A DNA stretch of 64,000 nt from Undaria pinnatifida (taxonomy: Eukaryota > Sar > Phaeophyceae > Laminariales > Alariaceae): contig JABAKD010000014.1 in assembly GCA_012845835.1 (NCBI GenBank), positions 5,193,896 to 5,257,895 on the forward strand. Direction: 5' to 3'. The notes beneath the pieces are model-generated. The model did not search any database. It was not told where the DNA came from and was given only the letters and a program-made list of their open reading frames with translations. Below, in pieces: positions 12,029 through 22,345 of this stretch; position 1 is the first letter of the stretch, and each line of letters opens with the position of its first letter. The position numbers and the translations under genes are program-made.

Positions 12029-12371
12029 TTCTGTTCTGGGTCAGAAGTAATTTGTTCAATTTTTTTTGGTTTAGCGCCGGGTGATTATTATGAATAAGTC
12101 ATGCGGAGAGAGACAATGCCATCTCGCATTTACTGTCGCGGCCTTAGCGTGCCTATGGCAGGAGTAAGCGATCTCTGGTATTCTTGTCTTCGCCTTAATT
12201 CTCATCTTGGAGGCGCGGCTATTGTGGTCATGTTTGATTGGCACAATGGTTTTTATTTTTGGTATTTTTGCAAGGGGTTTTGATCCGTGGGGCGGGTTTC
12301 CCCTTGTACATTGCTTTGCAATAGACATACGTCAAGACATGTCTATGATAGGTTCGTCACGGTATTGTGTC
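12029..12371 (+). other. untranslated 3' region of the young copia element
   Basis: About 340 bp between the end of pol and the polypurine tract, with no recognisable coding content. It is part of the element by position. Confidence 0.6.
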
Positions 12372-12383
12372 GAGCCGGGAGGG
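12372..12383 (+). promoter_or_regulatory. polypurine tract of the young copia element
   Basis: GAGCCGGGAGGG immediately precedes the TGTT of the 3' LTR, the expected position for the plus-strand primer. Confidence 0.8.
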
Positions 12384-12637
12384 TGTTTGAGTAGACTCGC
12401 CGCAAAGCAGTGACAGTTACGTGTCGGTTCGGAGTATGGTTTCTTGGGCTATTCGTTCATGTCCTTGGATCTGTGTGTGCTGTGACGAGCCGCGAGGCTC
12501 TCACTCCTTTTCCTGTTCCTCCTGTTAACTTTCCCTCGCGGGTGTGTGACAACCGATAATACACGAACTTAAAAGAGAAGCCATTCGGCAGCCCAGCGGG
12601 GTGAGTCGACGCTAACCGGCGCGGTCGGAACTAAACA
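12384..12637 (+). repeat. 3' LTR of the young copia element
   Basis: 254 bp, identical to the 5' LTR except one base. It is followed by GTCTTCACATATT, which resumes the interrupted older element. Confidence 0.96.
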
Positions 12638-15600
12638 GTCTTCACATATTTGACGGTGGTTCTGCCCTCCTTGACTAGCTCCTAGATGAAGAAGTACCGT
12701 AGAGCCACGTGCTTAACTCGCGAACTGTAGGTCCGGCTTCCGGCGACGTGCAGAGTCGTGATGTTGTCGATATATACTGGTACGCTGTCGAAGTGCGTGC
12801 CGAATCCCAGTTCCTTCATCCTGTTAGAGCAGAACACCGCCTCCTTCATCGCTAGCGCTGCGGCCACGAGTTCTGCTTCCATAGTGAATTGCGCTGTCAG
12901 CCCCTGCAACCCCACCTTGAAGCTAACCGGGGCGTTCGCAAGGAAGACAATATATGATGAAATCGACTTGCCGTCGCCGGAGTTGTTGCCCAGTTGCTTC
13001 GGAAAATGCAGTCAACTTGAAGCCACCTTGCTTGTAGGTGATGGCGAAATACACCGTTCCGGCGAGGAAAAAGGTGTTTGAAGTTATTTCCGCAATCTCC
13101 CCGGCTGAACAGCTTTGAATTGTCCTCCCGGCGTAGGCGTATTCAACGGCAGAGTCTGCCCCGTACGTGTCATGCGCGATGTCCGGCAGTTTCCTTGGTA
13201 TAGAGCCTCAATCCTCGGAGCTCAGACAGCGCGGGCCCGGTGGCGATCGCCGCTAGGTGAGCAGAATCTGAACGGTTGTGAGCGTTACACCTCACGAACG
13301 ATTTTACTGCAGTGCCGGCACGCGTAACCGCAGGAGTCGCTTCTAGACGCGAATGTCCCCGCTGTTGAAGCGGCTGTGATCCAATCGGCGGTGTTTCCAG
13401 GGACGCTCCCGTGCGTGACACCGCCTGCTCCTGTGGTTTGAGAAAAACCTCCTGCGGAACTCCGTCAGTAGGCTCTCCCCCAGGCATCGCCCCTTCTTGC
13501 GGTGGTCCTGCAGCTCCCCCGTCCTGTGCGTCCCTCCTAGTGATCTCGCTGATCCGCTCCAAGAGTTCAGCCACCGGTGGATTGTCTGAGAGCCCGCCCA
13601 CGGATATGTGGTCAGCAGAAGCAACGGTAATCGGTTCCAACGCGGGAGTGTAATCGCGAAGATCGCGCAGAAAGTCGTCTGTGATGCAGTTGTGGTCGCC
13701 CATGCCGCTGCTTGGCGAATTAACCTGCTGCGAAGTTGCTTCCAACGGTGGCGGGAATAGGCGCGATGGTGTGTCGATGAATACGACGTTCCGACTCTCC
13801 ATAATTCACCGGGTGGCCGGGTTGTACACTTGATAGTTCCTGCTGTTGTTGCTGCACCCAACCAGTCGTCCTTCCACCGCCTTGAGTTCAAGCTTTTTGG
13901 AGTACGTCTCAATATGCACGAAGGCCCGGACACCGATGGCTTGTAGAAGTCTCAGATCCGGCTCCGTTCCGTGTAGCATTTTGAACGGAGACTGCATGCC
14001 GATCGCAGAGCGCGGCGCCCTGTTGCCCAGAAACGCCGCCGTGAACATCAATTCTCCCCACAGAAACTTGGCAGTCCGCTGTCGGCAAGCATACACCGCA
14101 CCATAGCTGCAAGAGTTCTTCCAACGCATTCGGACATGCCGATTTGCTGCGGCGTGTTGGTGCTGGCGTACTCGAGCGACACCCCCGTCTGAAGGCAGTA
14201 GTCCTGGGACTCCTTGCTGATGAATTCACCTCCTTTGTCCACCCTCAACCGCTCGACGAGGAAATCACTTGGAATTACCACATATTGTACGAACATATGA
14301 AGTGAGCTGAAAGCGTCGTGCTTGGACCTCAGCAAATAAGGCTCCGCCCGCTTGGTGTACTCGTCGGAAATCTTTGTGATGTACTTGTAGCCCCCGAGGG
14401 GCTCTGGGGTTATCAGGTCTGCGAAAACGAGTTAGCAAGGGAGTTTAACATTGTGATTGGCGGTCTTGGGATGAGCCAGCTGGTGACTCTTGCCCACGGC
14501 GCACATGCCGCCGTCTGGCACAGGCCCGTCGAACCCACCCCGTTGTTACCAAGGTTTTCAAAAAGGCTTAAGCTCTTGCGGTTGACGTGTCCTAGTCGAC
14601 GATGCCACAGGTTGGCGTTTGCCGCAGCCTGTATTGCCAGCTCCGGCCCGTTGCCACTGCCGGCGAGTTCCAGCGAGAAAAAATTAAGATCGTGCCCCAG
14701 CTCTTGGGGCGGAAGTGTGTGGTTGTGTGTTTCCAGCCTTGGGTTGGTCATATCGAAGATGGACACCACACCGTTTCGCGCAGCTTGCTTGACAGAAAAC
14801 AGGTTACACCCTAGGCCAGGCACAATCAAATCAGACACGAAAGTTGAACTAACCGCCGTACTCCTTTGTCGTCGACGACGTGGCCCCGGAGCAGTCCCTA
14901 CCCAGCGCTATTCTCACCCCCCCCCCTTTCGGGTGAGATTTTTCGCGGCACGTCCAAGGCCTTGTACTCTTCCATTCTGTCCGGAAAGGGATGATGGCGT
15001 CGTCGAAAGAATGTCCCGACGCGCTACTGTCCACCAGTACATTTACGGAGCCGTTGCTGCAGCCTGTCCGCGGCCTCGCGGTAGGACCGATCGTGAGAGC
15101 CGACCCGTCTTCCGTACTGGCGATGTCCCCAAAGACTTCGGGCTGTCCATAGGTGTTCTTGACCATTCCGGTATAAAGGGAGTTGCCAAACGAGAGCGCC
15201 ACGGACAGTAGAGAATAGCCACCTTCACGAGAGCACGGGTCATAGCCGTCAAACCTCCGACAATGTGCTCTCGGAATCCCAGTTGTCGGGTCGGTTCTAC
15301 CTCGACCATGAAGAGCGAGTCATCAGTCTCTTCTCCGCTGACGCCGCCGAAAGACCCTAACAGCCCGCTGGTGTCGACTGCTTCATCCGTGGGGCCGAAT
15401 GGCCAAAATTCTTCCTCCTCCGTCGGCGCTTCCACTGCGGTGAACGAGATCGGGTGGTCGCTGTAGTTTGAGGAACAGTTAGAGTTACCGGCATTTGCAC
15501 TGCCGTCACCATGCCGGATGCGGCAGTCCACATCGCTATGCGCAGTGCTCTTATGGAAAGAGCACCACTGATTTATGCCCCCCCCTCTCCTCGCGTCTCC

Positions 15601-16483
15601 TCATCCTGCTTTTCCGTGGCGAGGCAAGTGCTGTTTTCGCTGATAATGCTGACCTCCCGGATTGGGCCCACGCCGGTGTTCCTTCTTCAGGATGGCGCAG
15701 TCCGTGACGAGTCCGACTCCTTTGCAGTAGTGCACTGCTCGTCAATTCTGGTGTGCCCCACCACCTGCATGGCAATGCCGCGACCTGCGACCGGCTCAGC
15801 GTTAACAGCGCGCGAAAGGTTGTCGACGTACATAGTGTGTACCATGTGCCGAATGCCGTCCAGCCCAAAGACCCGTCTCTCGTAGCTGGCGGTTTCTACG
15901 CTCTCGTACTCGGGCGGAAGGGCTTGGAGAATGATGTCCTTGCACCTCTCGTCGTGCAGTGTCTGTCCCATTTCCTCGAAGAGGTCACGGCATTCGTCCA
16001 GAACGAAAAATAAGTCGTCCTGATCCTGGCCGGGCTCCATTTTCGTGGTGACGAGTTTCTCGTGGCATGCTCTTCTGACCTTCTTAGTTTGGCCGTTGTA
16101 CTTTTCAGTCAGAGCCTTCCACGCCAGTTGCCCATGTCCCGCTCCCTCTTCTGGCCGCTTCCCCTCGAAGTTCTTGACGGCGTTGTTGGCGGAGCCACAT
16201 GTGGTGAGTAGTAGAACACTCCAGAGATCTTGGTTCGCCTGTAACCATTTGTGCTCAGCGACAGCATTCAGCGTCGCGGTGTCGGTGCTGCCCAGAGTAG
16301 ATGATGATATAGCTGACCCTTGCCTTGAAACACTTCGAATACAGCCTTGCTGTAGAGAGACAAGCAGACGCGCAGCTTGCTCTTATATTCTTGACACAAT
16401 TCCTTGTTCCTGCCGGCAAAGACGGGGCAGTTCTTGATGACCGTCTGAGTGTTGTTGGACGCCACGCTCTCCATGGCGACCAC
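12638..16483 (-). pseudogene. older Ty1/copia element with RT deleted
   Basis: Minus-strand copia element. From 16483 down: Gag start (MVAMESVASNNTQ, 16483-16270), more Gag with ILQALPPEYESV and MVHTMYVDNLSR (16040-15690), protease-like VDSSASGHSF near 15040, pre-integrase LWHRRLGHVNRKSL near 14600, integrase with LRVDKGGEF and GMSECVGRTL (14335-14100) and its C-terminal part to 13806, then a Pro/Gly-rich linker to 13170. The RT core is missing: sequence passes from GEIAEI (13110) straight to LAGTVYFAITYKQGGFKL and RNase H (13080-12640). Multiple stops and frameshifts; an in-frame TAG at 12682-12684 is shared with 5690-6285. The last 119 bp lie at 6307-6425, beyond the later insertion. LTRs were not recognised. 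Confidence 0.88.
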
Positions 16484-16573
16484 TCGACGCTAAAGCGGAT
16501 CTGTTCCTGCAGCGACTAGTATATAAGTACTGTAGATTAAATAACCCAAGTCTCGGTCGCTGTACTGTACAAA

Positions 16574-16640
16574 AGCAAACAAACAAACAAACAAACAAAC
16601 AAACAAACAAACAAACAAACAAGCAAACAAACATACAGAC
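16574..16640. repeat. (CAAA)n microsatellite
   Basis: About 16 near-perfect CAAA units, continuing degenerately to about 16680. The flanks share AAGTCTCGGTCG/GAGTCTCGGTCG on either side, suggesting a local duplication around the array. Confidence 0.9.
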
Positions 16641-16779
16641 CTGAACAGACAAACAAACAGACAAACGAACGAACAGGCGAACCAACAGACCACCTCGCCC
16701 GAGTCTGCTGGAGTATATAGTAGATAAAGGGCGAGCCCGAGTCTCGGTCGGGGTGGTGAAAAGCAAAAACGCTCATCCG

Positions 16780-18200
16780 AGTCTGTGTTGGGCCCCTGCA
16801 TCGCGAAACCGAGCTGTGCCGAAGGATCGCTGAAAAAATCAAGACAAAGCTGAGGTGCTATGTGTAAAATCAAAATAAAGCTGATAAGCTTTGTGTAAAA
16901 ATCCCCAGCCGCTGCTCCTGCTCCGGGTTCACGAAGGTTCTCGATGTGCGCGCCGTGCTGAAAAAACGATGGCTCAAAAACTTGTTGAGAATATTCGATG
17001 ATACTCCTGCAGTAGGCTTCAAAGATTGGCGCTGTCAGTTGTTAAACTGACTGAGCAGACACGCTATTTGTCGAGGATGTGAAGAATGGATGACTCTTGA
17101 AAAAGGCCGCTTGAGGGCAACAAAGGCTTAGGACGATGGACTGTGATAAGTTCAGATGGGGTTCGATGAGTGAGCGGGGGGTGTGTGCAAACGTTCCAGT
17201 TCCTCAATCTTGATGGCCTCTTACAGCATCGTCCGTCCTACGTTACAGCAACGTCTGTTGCACGACAACGACAGACGTTGCTGTAAGAGGCCATCAAGAT
17301 TGAGGAACTGACAGACGTTGCTGTGAGAGGCCATCAAGACCGACGAACTGGAATGTTTGCACACCCCCGACGTTCACTCGTCGAACCCCACCTGAACTTA
17401 TCACAGTTCATCGTCCTAAGCCTTTGTTGCCCTCAAGCGGCCTTTTTCAAGAGTCATCCATTCTTCACATCCCCGACACACAGCTTGCCTGCTCAGTCAG
17501 TGTACCAACTGACAGCGCCAATCCATGCAGCCTACTGCAGGAGTAACATCGAATGTTCTCAACAGGTTTTTTGAGCCATCGTTTTTTCGGCACGGCGCGC
17601 TCATCGGAAACCTTCGTGGACCCTGGGCAGGAGCAGCAGCTCGGGATTTCAACACGAAGCTTCTCAGCCTTATTTTGATTTTACACATGGCACCTCAGAC
17701 CCGTGCTACGATAGAGGTGCACCACTTCTTTTTCTAATACTGCCCCTCAATTTGGGAGCGCAAGACCTCTCCCAAAAACTGACTTGCAGAAAAATTAAAC
17801 CCTTACCGGATGAAGAATCCCATGGCCAAGGTACTCGACGAGAATCGTGCAAAACAAAATGGCGTATTTCCGACGATTTTGGGTTAAGGAGCCCCGTCAT
17901 TCAGAAACCATTTTCGCCAAAAAAAGGTGTACCTCTATCGTAGCAGGCTTCCTCACCTTTGTTTTGATTGTTTCAGCGATCCTTCGACACAGCTCGGTTC
18001 CGCGATTCAGGGGCCCAACACAGCCTCGGACGGGTGTTTGTTCGACTTTTTTTAAAAAAGCCGCTTGAGGGCAACAAAGGCCGAGGACGATGGACTTTGA
18101 TAAGTTCAGATGCGGTTCGACGAGCGAACGTGGGGTGTGTGCAAACACATCAGTTCCTCCATCTTGATGGCCTCCTACAGCAACGCCTATCGACGGCTTG
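16780..18200. repeat. foldback cluster: long inverted repeat plus a third partial copy
   Basis: A left arm (about 16848-17240) and a right arm (about 17300-17697) are reverse complements for nearly 400 bp, for example AAAAAACGATGGCTC near 16962 against GAGCCATCGTTTTTTC near 17571. About 60 bp of spacer contain tandem ACAGACGTTGCTGT units. A third partial copy continues after an inserted element: 17952-18030 matches the reverse complement of 16780-16860, and 18055-18190 matches 17100-17240. No coding content. The parent transposon family is not known. Confidence 0.85.
17698..17951. mobile_element. MITE A, copy 1 (254 bp, 4-bp target duplication)
   Basis: Left end GACCCGTGCTACGATAGAGG and right end CTATCGTAGCAGGCTTC form imperfect terminal inverted repeats. 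CTCA flanks both ends (17694-17697 and 17952-17955). The related uninterrupted sequence in the left foldback arm contains one CTCA. No coding capacity. A 4-bp duplication occurs in Sola elements, but the superfamily was not established. Confidence 0.85.
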
Positions 18201-18320
18201 TCGCTGCAACTCGTCGACTACAAGAACAACTGCTGAAAAATATCCCGATACTCATAATGAGGTGTGTAATTAGTTGAACCGCAACTTACGAAGCATTGGC
18301 TCAATAGGCTACGTACATGC

Positions 18321-18575
18321 TGTTACAGGTACAGTCCATCCCTCGCAGCTCTCTCTACTAGGCAGGTTCCACGTTGGTCACTCTTGTACTAGACAAGTTC
18401 TTGTACTAGTCCCACACAGCCACGGATGAACTGAACGCGTGCAAATCCGCGAAGCAAAAGCATCATCCCCTTTTTCCTATACGCACATGCCTTCGAAGAA
18501 GGCATGTGAAACCCTTTTATATAATTTACTGATCTAAATTGCGCCTTGGTAGGCTTCCAGGGAAGTACCACAACA
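18321..18575 (-). repeat. LTR of a second chromovirus copy
   Basis: On the minus strand the segment has TGTT...AACA ends (255 bp) and follows the conserved 3' region of a gypsy element. It contains a TATA-like TATATAAAA (about 18516-18525) and a perfect 9-bp hairpin stem CATGCCTTC/GAAGGCATG (18487-18507). Its sequence differs from the LTRs at 21079 and 27685, so it belongs to a diverged subfamily. Confidence 0.75.
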
Positions 18576-19490
18576 CTAGCCCTCCCTGATGAGCCGTATA
18601 TGCAAAAATATGGAAGATTCGGGGAAGCACCGGTTCCACGGTCTAACACATGACTCGAAGATGCGGCTCTTCAAAACCTATTCCCACACCTCTACCCTGC
18701 GAGGCTACGAAGCCTCAGGAGAAATGCGAAGGCAGAAAAGCACAAACGAAGAACGGAAGACGGGGAAAGAGGTACAGAACACTCCATCGAATGGCGGGAT
18801 CGACAGGTGCGAGAGCTATCACTTTCCGCAGATTAGCGAGGGAAACGGGGAAAGAGAAGAGGGAAAACGGAAACTATGCAGAAAAAATAGAAAAAAAAAC
18901 AACTGCGAAAACGCTGGGGTCGAAGGCGGAAGAAGAGTCAAAGACCTCGCGAGCAAGACCCCAAGCGGTCGCAAAAGCGTACCAGAGCGCGCTACGTACG
19001 AAACCCAACTCGCGCGCGCGTAATGGACGTGGCGCCTCACCCTGCGGGGGCGACGTCGAAAACGGGCGGAGAATTGCCAGGAGTATCCCACCATGAAAAA
19101 CTGAATAAAAAACCCGGACAAAACGAATATCCGCTGAAGACCCAAAACTCAAAACCGGGAAAACAGGATCAAATACTCGAGGGCAGTGGTGGCCTGAACG
19201 TCAACTAGCCACGTCCACCGTTACTTTTGAACCCCGCGTGCAACTGATCTACCTCGACGGAGTTGAAGGCACCAGGAACCTTGAACACCTCCCATCGAAG
19301 TCGTGTAGTGAGCCGAAGAGAGCGGAAGCTTGATTGGTCCCGGGTCATCTAGAAAACGTACCAAGTATTCCCCATCGTTGGTTGTGCGAGCGCTGATTTT
19401 TCCTCGCCACCGCAAGCCGCCATCGGCTTTATATCGAAAATGGGCCCCATTGGCGAGCACCGTGGTGCTGTAGTGGCGTGACCAGTCAGC
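18576..19490 (-). pseudogene. 3' end of a second Ty3/gypsy chromovirus
   Basis: On the minus strand, 19460-19221 encodes FRYKADGGLRWRGKIS, YLVRFLDDPGPIKLPLS and HYTTSMGG, clearly related to the C-terminal tail of the chromovirus Pol at 26580-26770. It continues through the same long untranslated 3' region (18580-18720 matches the reverse complement of 27535-27684) into the LTR at 18575. RT, integrase and chromodomain are absent, so this is a 5'-truncated copy. Confidence 0.8.
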
Positions 19491-19544
19491 ACGCGTGAAA
19501 AAACATCGATTATATTTCCGGACATAGTGGTCTTATGCGTAGAC

Positions 19545-19730
19545 TGAGCCATAAACTCGTCTGTGCTGGTCGGTGTTGCTTGCTTTGCCGGATTACTTGC
19601 ACGGCGGCTTAAGTGTATTTTCTCTAGATTCAAGAGCTCCTCCTCCTTTCGTCAAACCTGCGACACACATCCCCCGATTTCAAGCCACCACCAACCACAT
19701 CTCAAAAAGGGAGAAGCTCGTATTGATGTA
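19545..19730 (+). repeat. R2 dispersed repeat copy
   Basis: Starts near GCCATAAACTCGTCTGTGCT and includes GATTTCAAGCC followed by CCACATCTC. Same layout as copies near 42965, 45570, 46420, 60770, 60890 and 61205. It is followed directly by an R1 copy here, as also near 60985. Function unknown. Confidence 0.75.
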
Positions 19731-19787
19731 TGCTACAATTATTCTGACAACATCATCAGCTGTGAGTTCGACAGATTTAGGGTCGAT

Positions 19788-20219
19788 GACGCGTGCTACG
19801 ATAGAGGGGGTAGACCCTTCTACGATAGAGGGGGTAGACCCCTTCTACGATAGAGGGGGTAGACCCCTGATACGATAGAGGGGGTAGACCCCTGATACGA
19901 TAAAGGGGGTAGACCCCTTCTACGATAGAGGGGGTAGACCCCTTCTACGATAGAGGTGCACACCACTTTTTCCCCTTGAGGTTCCTCAATTTGGTAAGAG
20001 CTTAAAGAGACCTTTCCCAAAAACTATCCCTGGAGTAGTTTGGAGAAAAAAATAAAACTGCTACCATATGTACCGGATGAAAAAGCCCATGGCCTAGGTA
20101 CACGACGATGGCAATCATGCAAAAAATAATGGCTAATTTCCGACGATTTTTGGTTAAGGAGCCCCGACGTTCAGAAACTATTTCAGACGAAACGTGCTAC
20201 CTCTATCGTAGCATGCATC
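19788..20219. mobile_element. MITE A, copy 2 (432 bp, expanded internally)
   Basis: Terminal inverted repeats GACGCGTGCTACGATAG and CTATCGTAGCATGCATC, with CGAT flanking both ends (19784-19787 and 20220-20223). The right 250 bp match copy 1 (TTCCGACGATTTT, GGTTAAGGAGCCCCG). The left side is enlarged by a tandem array derived from the terminal repeat. Confidence 0.88.
19797..19945. repeat. tandem array of a terminal-repeat unit
   Basis: Six units of about 25 bp, each TACGATAGAGGGGGTAGACC plus a variable tail, followed by the normal TACGATAGAGGTGCAC. Each unit contains the GGGGTCTACCCC-type inverted motif. The array is inside the MITE, next to its left end. Confidence 0.92.
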
Positions 20220-20349
20220 CGATACTCATCTTTGCAAGCTGCATAATACATCGATCGTCCTTTTTCAGTCTTCAGTACGTTTTCATGAGTCAAAACCTAA
20301 TACAAAATGATAGTCTGAAAGCGCAATGTTATGGAGGGCCCTCCGAAGA

Positions 20350-20750
20350 CGAACACTCCATAGATTCGACGTAAAACCATGTCATGCTTAGTGTTAAACA
20401 ACGCGATATTAGATGTCAGGGTCACATCACATCAAGGCCATCATAGATGGGCTTTAGTGTAGGTGACGGAGTGGTCAAGCAGGACTTCCCTCATCGTTCA
20501 CTACCCTGCCTTGCCCTGTTCTATCTCTCTGTTAGCGTTCTATTTAGAGCAACAACGTGTAAGCCTTGAGCCTAGCCGGCGAGCCTACGGAGATATTAAT
20601 AACTTTATTAAGGCCCCGGAACCCATGAGGGGCACGCTTCCCAACACCGACTAACCACGCATCCCCGCTCGGAATACCTTGACAGCAAGTAGGATAGACG
20701 GAATCTACCACGACGACTGCTGCTACTTACCAACAAACGTCCACCAACCA
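20350..20750. other. unassigned intergenic stretch
   Basis: No open frame or repeat that I recognise. The ATTAATAACTTTATTAAGG segment is AT-rich and could be part of an LTR, but no partner copy was seen. Confidence 0.4.
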
Positions 20751-20771
20751 ATATAGCTACAATCCATTTAC

Positions 20772-21078
20772 ATGGATAGCGGGTTGTCGTTCGATGCATC
20801 TTCGAAAGTGTATGGGGAGGAGGACTTCGCCCGTGCGGTTGAAAGTAGCAAGCTTAAAGGTGGGAGAAGTGGTGTTTTGGGGGAGCCGGTGAAGAGGGCA
20901 GGGCCACAGAGAGAGCGAGACGGTGGGGACTCTTTCCTTGCCACTACCGATAGCATTAGGCAGCAATACCGCACAGCATTCTGCGCGTTGAAACATACGC
21001 GCAGCAGTTACAAACCAGTAAATTATGTGGACAGCGGGTTGTCGTTCGACGCTTCTTCGGAAGTGTATACGGGGAGGA
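20772..21078. repeat. direct repeat flanking the chromovirus insertion
   Basis: GACAGCGGGTTGTCGTTCGA and the following CTTCGGAAGTGTAT at 21028-21070 repeat a near-identical stretch at 20772-20812. The sequence after the first copy (GGAGGAGGACTTCGCCC...GCGGTTG) matches the right flank of the gypsy element at 27942-27965. A shorter GATAGCGGGTTG copy lies near 57842. The chromovirus therefore landed in a pre-existing repeat. Confidence 0.65.
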
Positions 21079-21345
21079 TGTTTAGGTACGGCCTTGAAAG
21101 GCCTGCAATTATCTGATTTGATATGTGATTGGTCGTTTTCGTATGATATGTTGGCGTTATTTGTTAGGGGTAGTCAGGAAATGAAACCGAGGCATGCGCC
21201 TCGGCTCTCAGTTAGTTGCTATCCGGGGCTCTGTGGAAATAATAAAGCTGCTTCTCCACTACGGTTAAGAAAGTGAGTACTCACCGAGGACCTGCTCAAT
21301 AGGCAGACCTGCACGGGACACTCTGTGTCCCCACCCAATAACTTA
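21079..21345 (+). repeat. 5' LTR of the chromovirus
   Basis: Starts TGTTTAGGTACGGCC, ends CAATAACTTA. It carries an AATAATAAAG polyadenylation-like site and a CCGAGGC/GCCTCGG hairpin near 21187-21206. It differs from the 3' LTR by about 14 extra bases (near GTTGCTATCCGGGG) and scattered substitutions, so it is much older than the copia insertion. Confidence 0.88.
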
Positions 21346-21350
21346 GTAAA

Positions 21351-21367
21351 TGGCGTCGTCGGCAGGA
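21351..21367 (+). promoter_or_regulatory. tRNA primer binding site
   Basis: TGGCGTCGTCGGCAGGA lies 5 bp after the LTR. Its reverse complement, TCCTGCCGACGACGCCA, has the shape of a tRNA 3' end with CCA. The same string occurs alone at 62408-62424. Confidence 0.75.
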
Positions 21368-21764
21368 CATGGGCTTTTGGGGTCGTGGATTTGAATCTCA
21401 CCATCCACAATAATATTTTTTTTCAGACTTTCCCCATGTCGAACTCGAAAAATACTCTGCCCGGTATCCCCAGGAAATGAAATCGCTTGGATATTGACAG
21501 GTCCGCCCGTATATCCGGTCGACCTGCTATCCCGCTGTTTCAGGGGGGGAAAGTGTTGCAAGACTCAGTTTGGGTAAGCTATTGGTTATCCTTTTGGAAG
21601 TGGTCAAACAGACTAATACTCCTCTAATTCCTTCGGCATGCGAGAGGTCCAGCAGCCCTCGCTCCTGAGGTGGTTTCGGCGAATCCATCACTTCACGGAC
21701 CGCGACCCGCATCCTCCTGAGCGTCCAATTCTTCCGCGAAAAAGCACCGACGTACTCTCTCGCG

Positions 21765-22345
21765 ATGTGCGCATGCGTGGTCTCTCCACCGGTCACGAAA
21801 CACGCTGTTTTTCTGGGACGCGACAGCTGGATGCGCTTCAACACCCGTTCGTACCGCGCCTTGCCCCCTCGTCCCCTCGATATTCGGGTTTTGGGCGAGC
21901 TGACGTTGTCCCACCACGCCGCAACCGGCGTAGCGGCTTATGCCGGCGACCCCGCAGCTACGAACGGTGCTTTCCACCTCCTCTACGATGACACTACAGG
22001 TGTCGCCTTCACGGACGAGCCCCAGCTTGTCGCGGTCAACTTGGTGCGCAGTAACGGCTCCCCTGCGCTCACAGAACACTACTTTGTCGACATACTACCG
22101 CAGCCGGACATTCTTTCTGGGCAGAAGCACTTCATTGCTTCAGGGCGACAGGTGCTCCCCTTAACAGGTGTCGCACACCTCGAGCCAGGCGACCTCGTCG
22201 GGGTCGCCGACGCCCCACGTTTGCGCGTCCCGCTGGGTGCCTTGCAACACACCACCCACGCTGCGGGGCCCCACCCTGGCCAGATATCGGACAGTCAGGT
22301 CTGCAGTCGTGCGCTCGCCTGACACGGAGGTGGCAGCTCCCACCG
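21765..22345 (+). pseudogene. chromovirus Pol, protease-region part
   Basis: An open stretch of 186 codons (FLGRDSWMRFNTRSYRAL, HLLYDDTTGVAF) precedes RT. The position and the FLGRDSWMRF-type segment fit the protease-to-RT part of gypsy Pol. A catalytic D-S/T-G triad is not visible, so active-site sequence is probably upstream and lost. A frameshift near 22300 separates it from RT. Confidence 0.5.

Larger units (their letters stand above)
6426..12637 (+). mobile_element. young full-length Ty1/copia LTR retrotransposon
   Basis: A complete 6.2-kb element with two 254-bp LTRs (TGTTTGAG...TAAACA) differing at one position (A/G in GCCATTCRGCAG), a candidate primer binding site, one long gag-pol frame and a polypurine tract. 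It is inserted in RNase H of an older copia element and flanked by GTCT (6422-6425 and 12638-12641). A 5-bp GTCTT duplication is possible if the first T of the LTR is assigned to the target. About 99.6% LTR identity indicates recent insertion. Confidence 0.96.
19733..20290 (+). repeat. R1 dispersed repeat, split by MITE A
   Basis: R1 left half (CAGCTGTGAGTTCGACAG, to 19787) and right half (GATACTCATCTTTGCAAGC, from 20221) are separated by a 432-bp MITE. Removing it restores the sequence seen uninterrupted at 37475-37556. Similarity to the 37-kb copy continues to about 20330. Confidence 0.8.
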
